Shown: positions 1 to 6,739 of the stretch, piece by piece
How positions within the stretch are numbered: position 1 is the first letter of the stretch
Layout of the letters: each line of letters opens with the position of its first letter
Assembly (NCBI RefSeq): GCF_938020365.1
Contig: NZ_CALIIB010000015.1
Span: 1 to 24,697, forward strand
Origin: an uncultured Streptococcus sp.
GTDB taxonomy: Bacteria > Bacillota > Bacilli > Lactobacillales > Streptococcaceae
Direction of reading: 5' to 3'
DNA length: 24,697 nucleotides
Notes under the pieces: model-generated
The model's database searches: none
What the model saw: only the letters and a program-made list of their open reading frames with translations
What the model was told of the DNA's origin: nothing
Translations under genes and position numbers: made by a program

Positions 1-1
1 C

Positions 2-88
2 AGCCTGCCGGGCACTCTCCATGTTGCAGCAGACCAAGCAGTAGTAATTGAAAAGAGCTCTACCATTCAGATTTTCGAAACTGCTTGA
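2..88 (+). CDS. C-terminal end of an unidentified protein (partial)
   Basis: An open frame runs in from the left edge and stops at TGA 86-88, leaving 28 residues that end in STIQIFETA. A rho-independent terminator follows 57 bases later, as expected for the end of a real transcription unit. The residues alternate hydrophobic and polar like a terminal beta-strand, as in the C-terminal beta-sandwich of some glycoside hydrolases such as pullulanases. That resemblance is too thin to name the product. The upstream sequence is needed to identify it. Confidence 0.55.
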   Translation, partial: SLPGTLHVAADQAVVIEKSSTIQIFETA

Positions 89-145
89 CCATAATAAAAT
101 TTCAAATCAAGCAATTTAGAAAAATAAAAGTCTAAAACTAGGTAC

Positions 146-169
146 AACCTCCCTTCTAGGAGGTTTTTT
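146..169 (+). terminator. Rho-independent terminator of the leftmost gene
   Basis: AACCTCC (146-152) pairs with GGAGGTT (159-165) around a 6-base loop, and a T run continues to 169. It lies 57 bases after the partial gene's stop and should end that transcript. Confidence 0.85.
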
Positions 170-463
170 GCTATTTTAAAAAATAGATTTTATCATGTTT
201 TGTTAGTTAGCTCGCTATCTAGCTTGTCTTTTACTTACTTATCTATTCAGCTCTATTCAGCAGCAGTTTTCCTTTCCCTGATTATATGTTACAGTCAGAG
301 AAGATGCAGGAGCAATGGGATAGGCTTTTATCCAGAAAGTTGAGCTGGCTGCTATTTGGACGGTTCTAGAAAAGCAGAGGACCAAGATCGGAAAGGAGTT
401 CGGATGAAGTTATTTTTGGCTGAAAAAGTGAAACAAAAATAGTCATATATAGTTGGTTTTGTG
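170..463. other. Gene-poor stretch with decayed coding-like frames and mini-ORFs
   Basis: No convincing gene is seen between the two terminators. Two short frames stand out. One at 286-369 could encode 27 residues (MLQSEKMQEQWDRLL...), but it has no ribosome binding site. Another at 404-442 encodes MKLFLAEKVKQK and has an AAGGAG five bases before its ATG. A third frame (about 323-406) also reads protein-like, and the frames succeed one another, which suggests a frameshifted gene remnant. A short RNA or peptide ending at the 464-490 terminator is the alternative. Identity unknown. Confidence 0.35.
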
Positions 464-490
464 GGCACGGAAGAGAGTTCGTGCCTTTTT
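464..490 (+). terminator. Rho-independent terminator in the gene-poor stretch
   Basis: GGCAC (464-468) pairs with GTGCC (481-485); after a bulged G the stem continues as GAA with TTC, and TTTTT (486-490) follows. No complete gene lies just upstream, so it must end a short RNA, a mini-ORF transcript or the remnant of a lost gene. Confidence 0.75.
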
Positions 491-525
491 GCTTGTGTGC
501 TTTCAAGCTAAGCCAGTTCAAAATA

Positions 526-534
526 TGATATACT
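526..534 (+). promoter_or_regulatory. Extended -10 promoter for the membrane-protein pair
   Basis: TGATATACT is an extended -10 element (TG, one base, TATACT). No good -35 is seen 16-18 bases upstream, which is common for TG-type promoters in streptococci. It would give a leader of about 200 bases before the ATG at 744. No strong hairpin was noticed in that leader. Confidence 0.45.
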
Positions 535-743
535 GGAATAAAGTTATATTAGCATGACAAGTTTCACGCTAGGCTACTGTCTTCAAATAGTTATTTTATA
601 AAAGGTAGCCATCCTGACAGTTTGTGCAGCTATTTGACCGGTATGGTTATAGAAAATAGAATAGCAGTATTCAGCGAGCAAGAATTGTTAACTATTAGAC
701 GAATCGTCTTTTCAATGATAGAAGAGCCAATAGAGGAGGAGTT

Positions 744-2096
744 ATGGGAAAGAGAAATCTGGAAGCTTTGAGGCAGAAGCATCAATCGAAATTCAAGAAG
801 TCTCAAACGAAAAAGCCAGCAAATAGCCAACCATTCTTTCTATCTAAATGGAAAACCAAGGGAGACCAACATATCAAATCATCTACTGGATTGCAAGAAG
901 CGCAGGGGAGCCCGGAAGAAAATCAAGCTCGTCCTTCCGTTTCGTCTCCATCAAAAGTGGCATTTCCAATAGAGAGCTCAAGCAATGAGCCGTCTGCCGT
1001 CTCTTCGATAGAGGACAAAAACGGCTATGGGGCTAAAACAAGTTCTCAAGACCAGCCGGTGTTTTCTGAGCAGTTAGAAGGAGTTCAGCAGGTAAAGGAG
1101 CCTCTGTCGCTTCTATCACAGAATTTGTTGGAATTAAAGCAGAGGGAGCTGAAGCGTCTCATTTCTAGTTTAGAATCACTGAAAGCTAAAAAACAAAATC
1201 AAGTTTTTCGTGGAAATCAAGTTAGCCAGTCGATGTCAGGCCTTATAACTGAAGCAAAACAGACCAAGCTTTCTCCGCGAATATCTTCTAATGAGCTTGC
1301 TAGAGAGATAGATAAAGTAGAGTTTAAGAAGAAAAAACTAGGAATCTTTTCTAAGATATGGATGGTGATACTTTTCGTTTTAGGGATTATAGCCTCAATG
1401 TATAGCATAGTAGAGCAGTGGAAAAAGAATGCTGATTTAAAACGCATGGAAGAAGCCGCAGCTATTTCTCGTATGTTAGACTCATATGGAAAGGATCAAG
1501 ATTTAAAATCTGATAATCGTCCAGAATGGATTGCTAAGAAAGAGGAGTACCAGTTTCATATCACCTATGATGATATCACTTCTTTATTCTCAGACTTCAC
1601 TTCATCGGTTCCAAATCTGACAAAGGTCGACGAGGTGGTTGCAAAGTTAGGGAAAGCTGAGTCTGGTAGGGAAACGAACCAAGATAATCTAATCAAGACA
1701 ATAGATTTAAACTATTCACAAGCAGGGACAGAGGCGAAAGTTAAGCTCTCTTTTAAGAGCTATCTTGGTCCTTCTGAAACTCTTAAGTTGGAATCCCTAA
1801 AATGTACGCATCTCAGTAGTGCGCAACTGCCTAACCGAAATGCTCAGCTCACTCGTCAAGATCTTTCTGGTATAGAGAAAGGAAAGACCTATCAAGAGAT
1901 TGTCAGTCAGTTGGGACTTCCAGAGCGCCTCGATTGGCATGGGGGAATCTTGAGCTATACGACTTTATCGATTTCTTATCGTTTGGAGGATGGTCAAGAG
2001 GTTAGTTTTTCTTTTGAAAAAGATGACACTCAAAGCTATCGACTGAAAGACAGCTCAGGTTTGGCAAGCGAAGCAGGAGAAGCAAGTGCTCAGTAG
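744..2096 (+). CDS. Single-pass membrane protein of unknown function, paralogue 1 (450 aa)
   Basis: Function unknown. The ATG is preceded by a strong GAGGAGG site. The protein has a basic N-terminal motif (MGKRNLEALRQKHQSKFK), then a long Ser/Gln/Lys-rich, probably disordered region with a coiled-coil-like stretch (about 125-150). One membrane segment follows (about 204-223), then an external part from about 230. The external part seems to hold two tandem modules (about 275-360 and 370-440). Each begins with a helix containing a VVAKLGKA or IVSQLGLP type motif and continues with beta-strands, the pattern of BamE/BLIP-like folds seen in some Gram-positive surface proteins (for example DUF3862). 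The basic side next to the membrane segment suggests N-inside, C-outside. It shares its N-terminal motif and both modules with the next gene. Fold assignment is inference. Confidence 0.8.
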   Translation: MGKRNLEALRQKHQSKFKKSQTKKPANSQPFFLSKWKTKGDQHIKSSTGLQEAQGSPEENQARPSVSSPSKVAFPIESSSNEPSAVSSIEDKNGYGAKTSSQDQPVFSEQLEGVQQVKEPLSLLSQNLLELKQRELKRLISSLESLKAKKQNQVFRGNQVSQSMSGLITEAKQTKLSPRISSNELAREIDKVEFKKKKLGIFSKIWMVILFVLGIIASMYSIVEQWKKNADLKRMEEAAAISRMLDSYGKDQDLKSDNRPEWIAKKEEYQFHITYDDITSLFSDFTSSVPNLTKVDEVVAKLGKAESGRETNQDNLIKTIDLNYSQAGTEAKVKLSFKSYLGPSETLKLESLKCTHLSSAQLPNRNAQLTRQDLSGIEKGKTYQEIVSQLGLPERLDWHGGILSYTTLSISYRLEDGQEVSFSFEKDDTQSYRLKDSSGLASEAGEASAQ

Positions 2097-2171
2097 TGCT
2101 TGCCTAGCAGGAAAATCAGCCGTTTGTAGAAAGGGAATGAGCAATCAAGTTTTTAGTTGATAGGTGAAAAG

Positions 2172-3074
2172 GTGAAAGATAGAAATTTAGAAGCATTGAG
2201 GCGGGAGCATAAATCCAAGTTTAAAGCCAGAAACACTTCGTCGGTCAAGAATCAGCGGGAACGAGGAGTCACCCTCGAACAGACAAAGGAAGAAGAAAGG
2301 AAAGAAAAGCAGCGAACAGAGTCAGCAGGCAATCCTAATGGCCAGCTTTTAGCAAAGTCTGTGCTATCTCGTTATGCCTCACTCTTAGTGATTGCCGCAG
2401 TTCTAGTGGGACTGATTAGCTTCTTTATGATGTATATGCGACCAACTTTTAAGTCAGAAGGAAATCAATCGGCTATATCGTCTGTTAATACTGTTCCGAC
2501 AGAATCAGAAAATAAGATAGAGATCCTGACGGAAAATAATTCACCTTTTATTGAAGATAATCGAGAGGTAGATTTTCAATTTGAAGATATTTTCGAGTTG
2601 ATTAAAACCATGAACCAACCCAATATGTCTCCGGAGGATATTGTTGAGAAGTATGGGAAAGCTAGCTCTGGGAGTGTGGATAATCGCGTGGAGGATAGTC
2701 AACTGGTACTGCTTTCATACAAGCTAACAGGAAGAAAAGGAGTTGTTAATATGCATCTTAGGAGTACTGAAGGAGGAATGGAGCTCTCATCGGTATCTGC
2801 CGCTTTCTTCCAGAATGCTGGGGAATCGATTACGAAGACAGTTGATGATTATCGGTCGCTCATTCCCAAAAGTGATCGAGAAGGAATGGAAGTCAAGCAA
2901 GCCATTGCAGAACTGGGGATGCCAAAGAGTATTTATGCTCATAAAACGCTTAAAAAGCAAGTTGATTTTTTTAGTATGAGCTATCTAACTAAGGAGAAGA
3001 TGTCTGTTTCTTTGTATTTTGACGAAGTGAATGGAACTTACCGCCTCACCAGTATGATGACAAGTACGGTCTGA
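2172..3074 (+). CDS. Single-pass membrane protein of unknown function, paralogue 2 (300 aa)
   Basis: Paralogue of the preceding gene, 75 bases downstream and probably cotranscribed. I start it at GTG 2172: that places VKDRNLEALRREHKSKFK exactly on paralogue 1's N-terminus, and AGGTG lies just upstream. A TTG at 2157 would add five residues. Layout: charged cytoplasmic region rich in Lys and Glu (1-66), one membrane segment (about 69-89), a Ser/Asn/Thr-rich linker, and an external region (about 130-300) with two modules carrying IVEKYGKA (about 157-164) and AIAELGMP (about 244-251), the same helix-plus-LG motif as paralogue 1. It lacks most of paralogue 1's long cytoplasmic insert. Partner and role are unknown. 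Paired genes with matched architecture could form a heteromeric surface complex, but nothing in the sequence proves this. Confidence 0.78.
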   Translation: MKDRNLEALRREHKSKFKARNTSSVKNQRERGVTLEQTKEEERKEKQRTESAGNPNGQLLAKSVLSRYASLLVIAAVLVGLISFFMMYMRPTFKSEGNQSAISSVNTVPTESENKIEILTENNSPFIEDNREVDFQFEDIFELIKTMNQPNMSPEDIVEKYGKASSGSVDNRVEDSQLVLLSYKLTGRKGVVNMHLRSTEGGMELSSVSAAFFQNAGESITKTVDDYRSLIPKSDREGMEVKQAIAELGMPKSIYAHKTLKKQVDFFSMSYLTKEKMSVSLYFDEVNGTYRLTSMMTSTV

Positions 3075-3126
3075 TACCCTAGACTGGAGAGCGCGGAATT
3101 TTTCTTAAATAGACAAGGATAGAAAG

Positions 3127-3186
3127 ATGGGAAAAAGAGATAAGGAAGGCCAACTTCATCTGAATAAACTCCAAGAGTCCAAATAG
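3127..3186 (+). pseudogene. Possible vestigial third copy of the paralogous N-terminus
   Basis: A 19-codon frame begins MGKRDKEG, close to paralogue 1's MGKRNLEA, and has AAGGA upstream at suitable spacing. It stops at TAG 3184-3186. It follows directly after the pair in the same orientation. Similarity is limited to the first few codons, so this could be a decayed third family member or chance. Confidence 0.25.
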
Positions 3187-3228
3187 CATACTAGCTGCTA
3201 CTAAAGTCCTAACTGTATAGCCGAATTG

Positions 3229-3237
3229 TGTTATAAT
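3229..3237 (+). promoter_or_regulatory. Extended -10 promoter upstream of dapD
   Basis: TGTTATAAT matches the extended -10 consensus exactly, 72 bases before the dapD start. The -35 region (about 3209-3214) is weak. The leader holds a small hairpin, GGAGA with TCTCC (about 3257-3278). No riboswitch-sized structure fits here. Confidence 0.6.
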
Positions 3238-3309
3238 AGAGAAATAAAAGAGATAGGAGAGGGACTATCTTCTCCCAACAAAGAATAGAAAGAACAAAGA
3301 GGTGAAGCC

Positions 3310-4008
3310 ATGTCTGCTACTAAAATGAATGCTCAAGAAATCATCAAATTTATCGCTGATGCCAAGAAAAAAACTCCTGTCAAGGTAACCTTTGATGGAG
3401 AATTGCACGGATCAATCCCTTGGTCTGTTGTGAAATTAGGCAATGTTCTTTTTGGAGACTGGGAAGAAATTAAGCCGCTCCTAGCGAACTTAGAGGAAAA
3501 TAAGACCTATGTCGTAGAGCAGGATGCCCGCAATTCAGCGGTGCCGCTTTTGGACAAGCGCGACATCAATGCCCGTATCGAGCCGGGTGCTATTATCCGT
3601 GACCAAGTCGAAATTGGTGATAATGCTGTCATTATGATGGGGGCGGTTATCAATATCGGTGCGGAGATTGGTGCTGGGACCATGATTGATATGGGAGCCA
3701 TTCTGGGCGGCCGAGCAATTGTCGGCAAAAATAGCCACGTCGGCGCTGGTGCGGTTCTGGCGGGAGTCATTGAGCCAGCTAGCGCTGAGCCAGTTCGGGT
3801 TGGAGACAATGTGCTGATTGGTGCCAATGCGGTTGTGATTGAAGGCGTACAAATTGGCAGTGGTTCCGTTGTTGCGGCTGGTGCGATTGTGACCCAGGAT
3901 GTTCCGGAAAACGTAGTGGTTGCTGGCGTTCCGGCACGAGTTATCAAGACCATAGACGAGAAGACCCAGCAGAAGACCGCTCTGGAAGATGCCCTGCGTA
4001 CGCTCTAA
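3310..4008 (+). CDS. dapD: 2,3,4,5-tetrahydropyridine-2,6-dicarboxylate N-acetyltransferase
   Basis: Acetylates tetrahydrodipicolinate from acetyl-CoA in the acetylase branch of the diaminopimelate/lysine pathway. At 232 residues it has the usual family length; the family is called dapH in some nomenclatures. The N-terminal domain (about 1-85) is the small alpha/beta cap of this family. From about residue 89 to 215 it is a left-handed beta-helix of hexapeptide repeats (EIGDNAVIMMGAVI, VGKNSHVGAGAVL, VGDNVLIGANAVV, IGSGSVVAAGAIV), closing with the VVAGVPARVIK tail typical of hexapeptide acyltransferases. The start has AGAGGTG upstream. The gene for the deacetylase two steps later in the pathway follows 90 bases downstream, which supports the acetyl rather than succinyl route. 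Confidence 0.95.
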   Translation: MSATKMNAQEIIKFIADAKKKTPVKVTFDGELHGSIPWSVVKLGNVLFGDWEEIKPLLANLEENKTYVVEQDARNSAVPLLDKRDINARIEPGAIIRDQVEIGDNAVIMMGAVINIGAEIGAGTMIDMGAILGGRAIVGKNSHVGAGAVLAGVIEPASAEPVRVGDNVLIGANAVVIEGVQIGSGSVVAAGAIVTQDVPENVVVAGVPARVIKTIDEKTQQKTALEDALRTL

Positions 4009-4027
4009 TTTTGATTAAAAGAATACT

Positions 4028-4055
4028 GCCGCCCTTGTATTGCATCAGGGGCGGC
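4028..4055 (+). other. GC-rich intercistronic hairpin
   Basis: GCCGCCC (4028-4034) pairs perfectly with GGGCGGC (4049-4055) around a 14-base loop. No T run follows, so it is not a standard terminator. It sits between dapD and the deacetylase gene and may stabilise the upstream transcript end or tune expression of the second gene. Confidence 0.55.
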
Positions 4056-4098
4056 CTAGCTCTTTGTTTGCTCTGACAGGATTTTAAAGGAAAGAAAA

Positions 4099-5232
4099 AT
4101 GCTTGATTATCTGAACATTCGCCGTGATTTGCACCAGATACCGGAAATAGGTCTGGAAGAATACAAGACTCATGCCTACCTGATGCAGGTCATTGATGGA
4201 CTGACAGCAGGTCTAGACTTTGTGGAAATCCGAACTTGGCGGACTGGTATTTTGGTCTTTATCAAGGGAAGTTCGCCCGATAAGACGATTGGCTGGCGGA
4301 CAGATATCGATGGCCTTCCGATTGTGGAGGATACAGGACTGGACTTTGCCAGTACCCATGAAGGCCGCATGCATGCTTGCGGACACGATATGCACATGAC
4401 GGTGGCTCTAGGCCTGCTGGAACAAGCTGTGAGTGCTCAGCCTACCCACAATCTGCTCTTTCTCTTTCAGCCTGCAGAGGAAAATGAAGCTGGCGGTATG
4501 CTCATGTACGAAGACGGTGCTTTTGGCGATTGGCTGCCAGATGAATTTTACGGTCTTCATGTGCGGCCGGACCTCAAGGTCGGTGATATTGCGACTAACA
4601 GAGGAACCCTCTTTGCTGGCACCTGTGAAGTCAAGCTGACCTTTAGAGGGAAGGGAGGCCATGCGGCCTTTCCTCACGAAGCCAATGATGCTTTGGTGGC
4701 AGCTAGCTACTTTATCACCCAGGTGCAGACCATTGTCAGCCGCAATGTCGATCCGATCGAGGGAGCGGTTGTGACCTTTGGTTCGCTCCATGCTGGCACG
4801 ACCAACAATGTCATCGCAGAAACGGCCTTTCTGCATGGCACCATTCGGACTCTGACTCAGGAAATGAACCTCTTGACTCAGAAGCGCTTACGGGAAATAG
4901 CAGAGGGCATAGCCCAAAGTTTCGATCTGGAATTGGACTTGGAGCTTAAACAAGGCGGCTATCTGCCTGTGGAAAATCATCCTAGTCTGGCAGACGAATT
5001 GATGGACTTTTTCCAGAAGGAAGAAGGAGTACAGCTGATTGATATTGCGCCGGCTATGACAGGCGAGGACTTTGGCTATCTGCTCAGCAAGGTCAAGGGC
5101 GTCATGTTCTGGCTGGGAGTGGACAGTCCCTATGCCCTCCATCATCCCAAGATGACACCAGACGAGGCAGCCCTGCCCTTTGCTATTGAAAAGATTGGGA
5201 AATTCCTAGATTATAAAATCAACGAAAGATAA
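4099..5232 (+). CDS. N-acetyldiaminopimelate deacetylase (M20 metallopeptidase family)
   Basis: Removes the acetyl group from N-acetyl-LL-2,6-diaminopimelate to give LL-diaminopimelate. M20 metal-site features are visible: HACGHD (residues 92-97), the PAEEN motif holding the catalytic and metal Glu pair (about 125-129), GLHVRP (about 152-157) and a late LHHPK (about 350). GKGGHAAFPH marks the dimerisation/lid domain. The length of 377 residues matches the YkuR/DapL-type deacetylases. Family sequence alone cannot separate this from other aminoacylases such as hippurate hydrolase-like proteins, but the position behind dapD makes the assignment secure. An AAAGGAAAG site precedes the ATG. Confidence 0.93.
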   Translation: MLDYLNIRRDLHQIPEIGLEEYKTHAYLMQVIDGLTAGLDFVEIRTWRTGILVFIKGSSPDKTIGWRTDIDGLPIVEDTGLDFASTHEGRMHACGHDMHMTVALGLLEQAVSAQPTHNLLFLFQPAEENEAGGMLMYEDGAFGDWLPDEFYGLHVRPDLKVGDIATNRGTLFAGTCEVKLTFRGKGGHAAFPHEANDALVAASYFITQVQTIVSRNVDPIEGAVVTFGSLHAGTTNNVIAETAFLHGTIRTLTQEMNLLTQKRLREIAEGIAQSFDLELDLELKQGGYLPVENHPSLADELMDFFQKEEGVQLIDIAPAMTGEDFGYLLSKVKGVMFWLGVDSPYALHHPKMTPDEAALPFAIEKIGKFLDYKINER

Positions 5233-5252
5233 AGAAAGGTTGGACGAGCTGC

Positions 5253-5789
5253 ATGAAAAAAGAGTTGAGACAAGCTGTATTGAACCAGATGAAGAAACTT
5301 TCAGGAAAAGAAAAAGAGCAGGCAGACAGCTGGCTGACCCAGAGCTTGCTCAACTCAAAGGCATATCAAGAGGCTGAGGTTATAGCAACCTACCTCTCTA
5401 TGCCGCATGAAGTCTCAACTGCAGCTTTTATCAAGCAGGCACAGTTGGACGGCAAGCGGGTTTTGGTGCCCAAAACCTATGGCCGGGGTCGGATGATATT
5501 TGTGGATTATGATGAAAGCCGCCTGCAAAAGAGCTCTTTTGGCCTTATGGAGCCGACGAGCGAAGAGGCTGTTGATAAGACAGAAATTGATCTGATTCAT
5601 GTGCCGGGTGTGGTCTTCAATTCTCAAGGCTTTCGGATTGGTTACGGAGGCGGCTACTATGACCGCTATCTGGCTGATTTTGCAGGAGCATCCATCAGCA
5701 CTATTTATGCAGTCCAACAGGCAGAATTTACACCAGCCCAACATGATGTTGCGGTAAAGGAGTTACTTATTTATGAAGCAAATCTTTGA
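5253..5789 (+). CDS. 5-formyltetrahydrofolate cyclo-ligase
   Basis: ATP-dependent conversion of 5-formyltetrahydrofolate to 5,10-methenyltetrahydrofolate, salvaging the inhibitory 5-formyl form in one-carbon metabolism. The 178-residue protein carries the diagnostic GFRIGYGGGYYDRYL signature (126-140) that binds ATP/phosphate, and the N-terminal KKELR start with conserved basic residues. It lies 20 bases after the deacetylase gene and overlaps the next gene by 17 bases, so it belongs to the same transcript, though it has no metabolic tie to lysine synthesis. Family symbols vary (fau, ygfA, MTHFS), so none is given. Confidence 0.94.
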   Translation: MKKELRQAVLNQMKKLSGKEKEQADSWLTQSLLNSKAYQEAEVIATYLSMPHEVSTAAFIKQAQLDGKRVLVPKTYGRGRMIFVDYDESRLQKSSFGLMEPTSEEAVDKTEIDLIHVPGVVFNSQGFRIGYGGGYYDRYLADFAGASISTIYAVQQAEFTPAQHDVAVKELLIYEANL

Positions 5790-6456
5790 TAGAGACTATC
5801 CTGTGACAAGCATCCTGCTTATCCTGACGAGCCTTGTTTTTGTCTTGATGTTTCTTTCTTACGGTTTTCAATACAGCAGTTCCGAAGCCTTGTATCACTT
5901 TGGAGCCGTGCACGGTTATACGATTCAAGCGCTGCCGGAGCAGTTTTGGCGGGTTTTTGCTGCTATTTTTATCCATATTGGTTTGGAGCATTTTGTGGTC
6001 AACATGCTGACGCTCTACTTTCTTGGTCGACAGATTGAGGCTATCTTTGGCTCTTGGAAATTCTTGATACTCTACCTGATGTCAGGCGTGATGGGGAATT
6101 TATTTGTTGTCTATTTTTCACCCAATAGCTTGGCAGCTGGGGCTTCTACTGCTCTTTTCGGCCTTTTTGCTTCCGTTGTTGTGCTTCGTTTTGCTACGCG
6201 GAACTACTATCTGCAGCAGCTGGGTCAGTCCTATATGAGCCTACTGGCTGTTAATTTGGTCATGAGTTTTTTACCGGGAATTAGCCTTGCAGGCCACTTG
6301 GGCGGTCTAGCCGGTGGAGCTTTAGGGGCTGTGATCTTACCGGTTTCGGGAGAGCGCTACGCTTTTAGCAAGTCTCAACGGTTTTTAGCACTGGCAGCCT
6401 ACCTTGGATTAGTAGCTATTTTGATTTTTCTGACTTTTCAACGACCAATTTTTTAA
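5773..6456 (+). CDS. Rhomboid family intramembrane serine protease
   Basis: A 227-residue polytopic membrane protein with the rhomboid core. The catalytic serine is in GASTALFG (S125) and the catalytic histidine in AGHLGGLAGG (H175). The upstream helix has HIGLEHFVVNM (H73 and N77), matching the conserved His/Asn oxyanion region, and WR (59-60) fits the L1-loop motif. About six to seven membrane segments are expected. It lacks the TPR domain of B. subtilis GluP, so it is the short type. Its substrate cannot be read from sequence. The start overlaps the cyclo-ligase end by 17 bases, which suggests translational coupling, and a strong terminator follows. Confidence 0.92.
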   Translation: MKQIFDRDYPVTSILLILTSLVFVLMFLSYGFQYSSSEALYHFGAVHGYTIQALPEQFWRVFAAIFIHIGLEHFVVNMLTLYFLGRQIEAIFGSWKFLILYLMSGVMGNLFVVYFSPNSLAAGASTALFGLFASVVVLRFATRNYYLQQLGQSYMSLLAVNLVMSFLPGISLAGHLGGLAGGALGAVILPVSGERYAFSKSQRFLALAAYLGLVAILIFLTFQRPIF

Positions 6457-6469
6457 GAAATGAACCCCA

Positions 6470-6499
6470 AATACCGCTTTTTAAAGCGGTATTCTTTTT
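6470..6499 (+). terminator. Rho-independent terminator of the dapD-rhomboid operon
   Basis: AATACCGCTTT (6470-6480) pairs perfectly with AAAGCGGTATT (6483-6493), followed by CTTTTT. It ends the four-gene transcript 13 bases after the rhomboid stop. Confidence 0.92.
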
Positions 6500-6650
6500 A
6501 TAAATATGATTTTTATAAAGCAAGGAATCTTACTTTAAAGAGGAATAATCAGTCATATATTAGGAATAAACTGGGAATGTTTCTATCTCTACTTTTTCAT
6601 CAATGTATGTTTTCTCTGTTTTCTATCTGTAAAAGGTATAAAAAAACATT

Positions 6651-6668
6651 TTTGTAAGCGCTTGCAAA
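6651..6668 (+). promoter_or_regulatory. CcpA cre site
   Basis: The 18-base sequence TTTGTAAGCGCTTGCAAA matches the cre consensus WWTGNAARCGNWWNCAWW at every fixed position and is nearly palindromic. It covers the -35 of the dipeptidase promoter. A CcpA-bound site in this position should repress transcription when glucose or another preferred sugar is present. Confidence 0.88.
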
Positions 6669-6690
6669 AAGATCTAAAAAGGACTATACT
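6662..6690 (+). promoter_or_regulatory. Promoter of the C69 dipeptidase gene
   Basis: TTGCAA (6662-6667) and TATACT (6685-6690) are 17 bases apart. The -35 lies inside the cre site. The leader contains a small hairpin, GGGG/CCCC with a TAT loop (6707-6717), just before the AAGGAG ribosome site. Confidence 0.8.
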
Positions 6691-6739
6691 AGAACTATAA
6701 ACATCAGGGGTATCCCCAAAAAATAAAAAGGAGTTCATA

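Noticed and set aside
286..369. 27-codon frame MLQSEKMQEQWDRLL...
   Set aside because: No ribosome site and no recognised homologue; kept only as part of the decayed stretch.
3507..3953. Minus-strand frame of 148 codons opposite dapD
   Set aside because: Ala/Pro/Thr/Ile-rich repetitive translation mirrors the hexapeptide repeats on the other strand.
6460..6657. 65-codon plus-strand frame after the rhomboid gene
   Set aside because: It contains the whole rho-independent terminator at 6470-6499, has no ribosome site, and its composition is that of an A+T-rich intergenic region.
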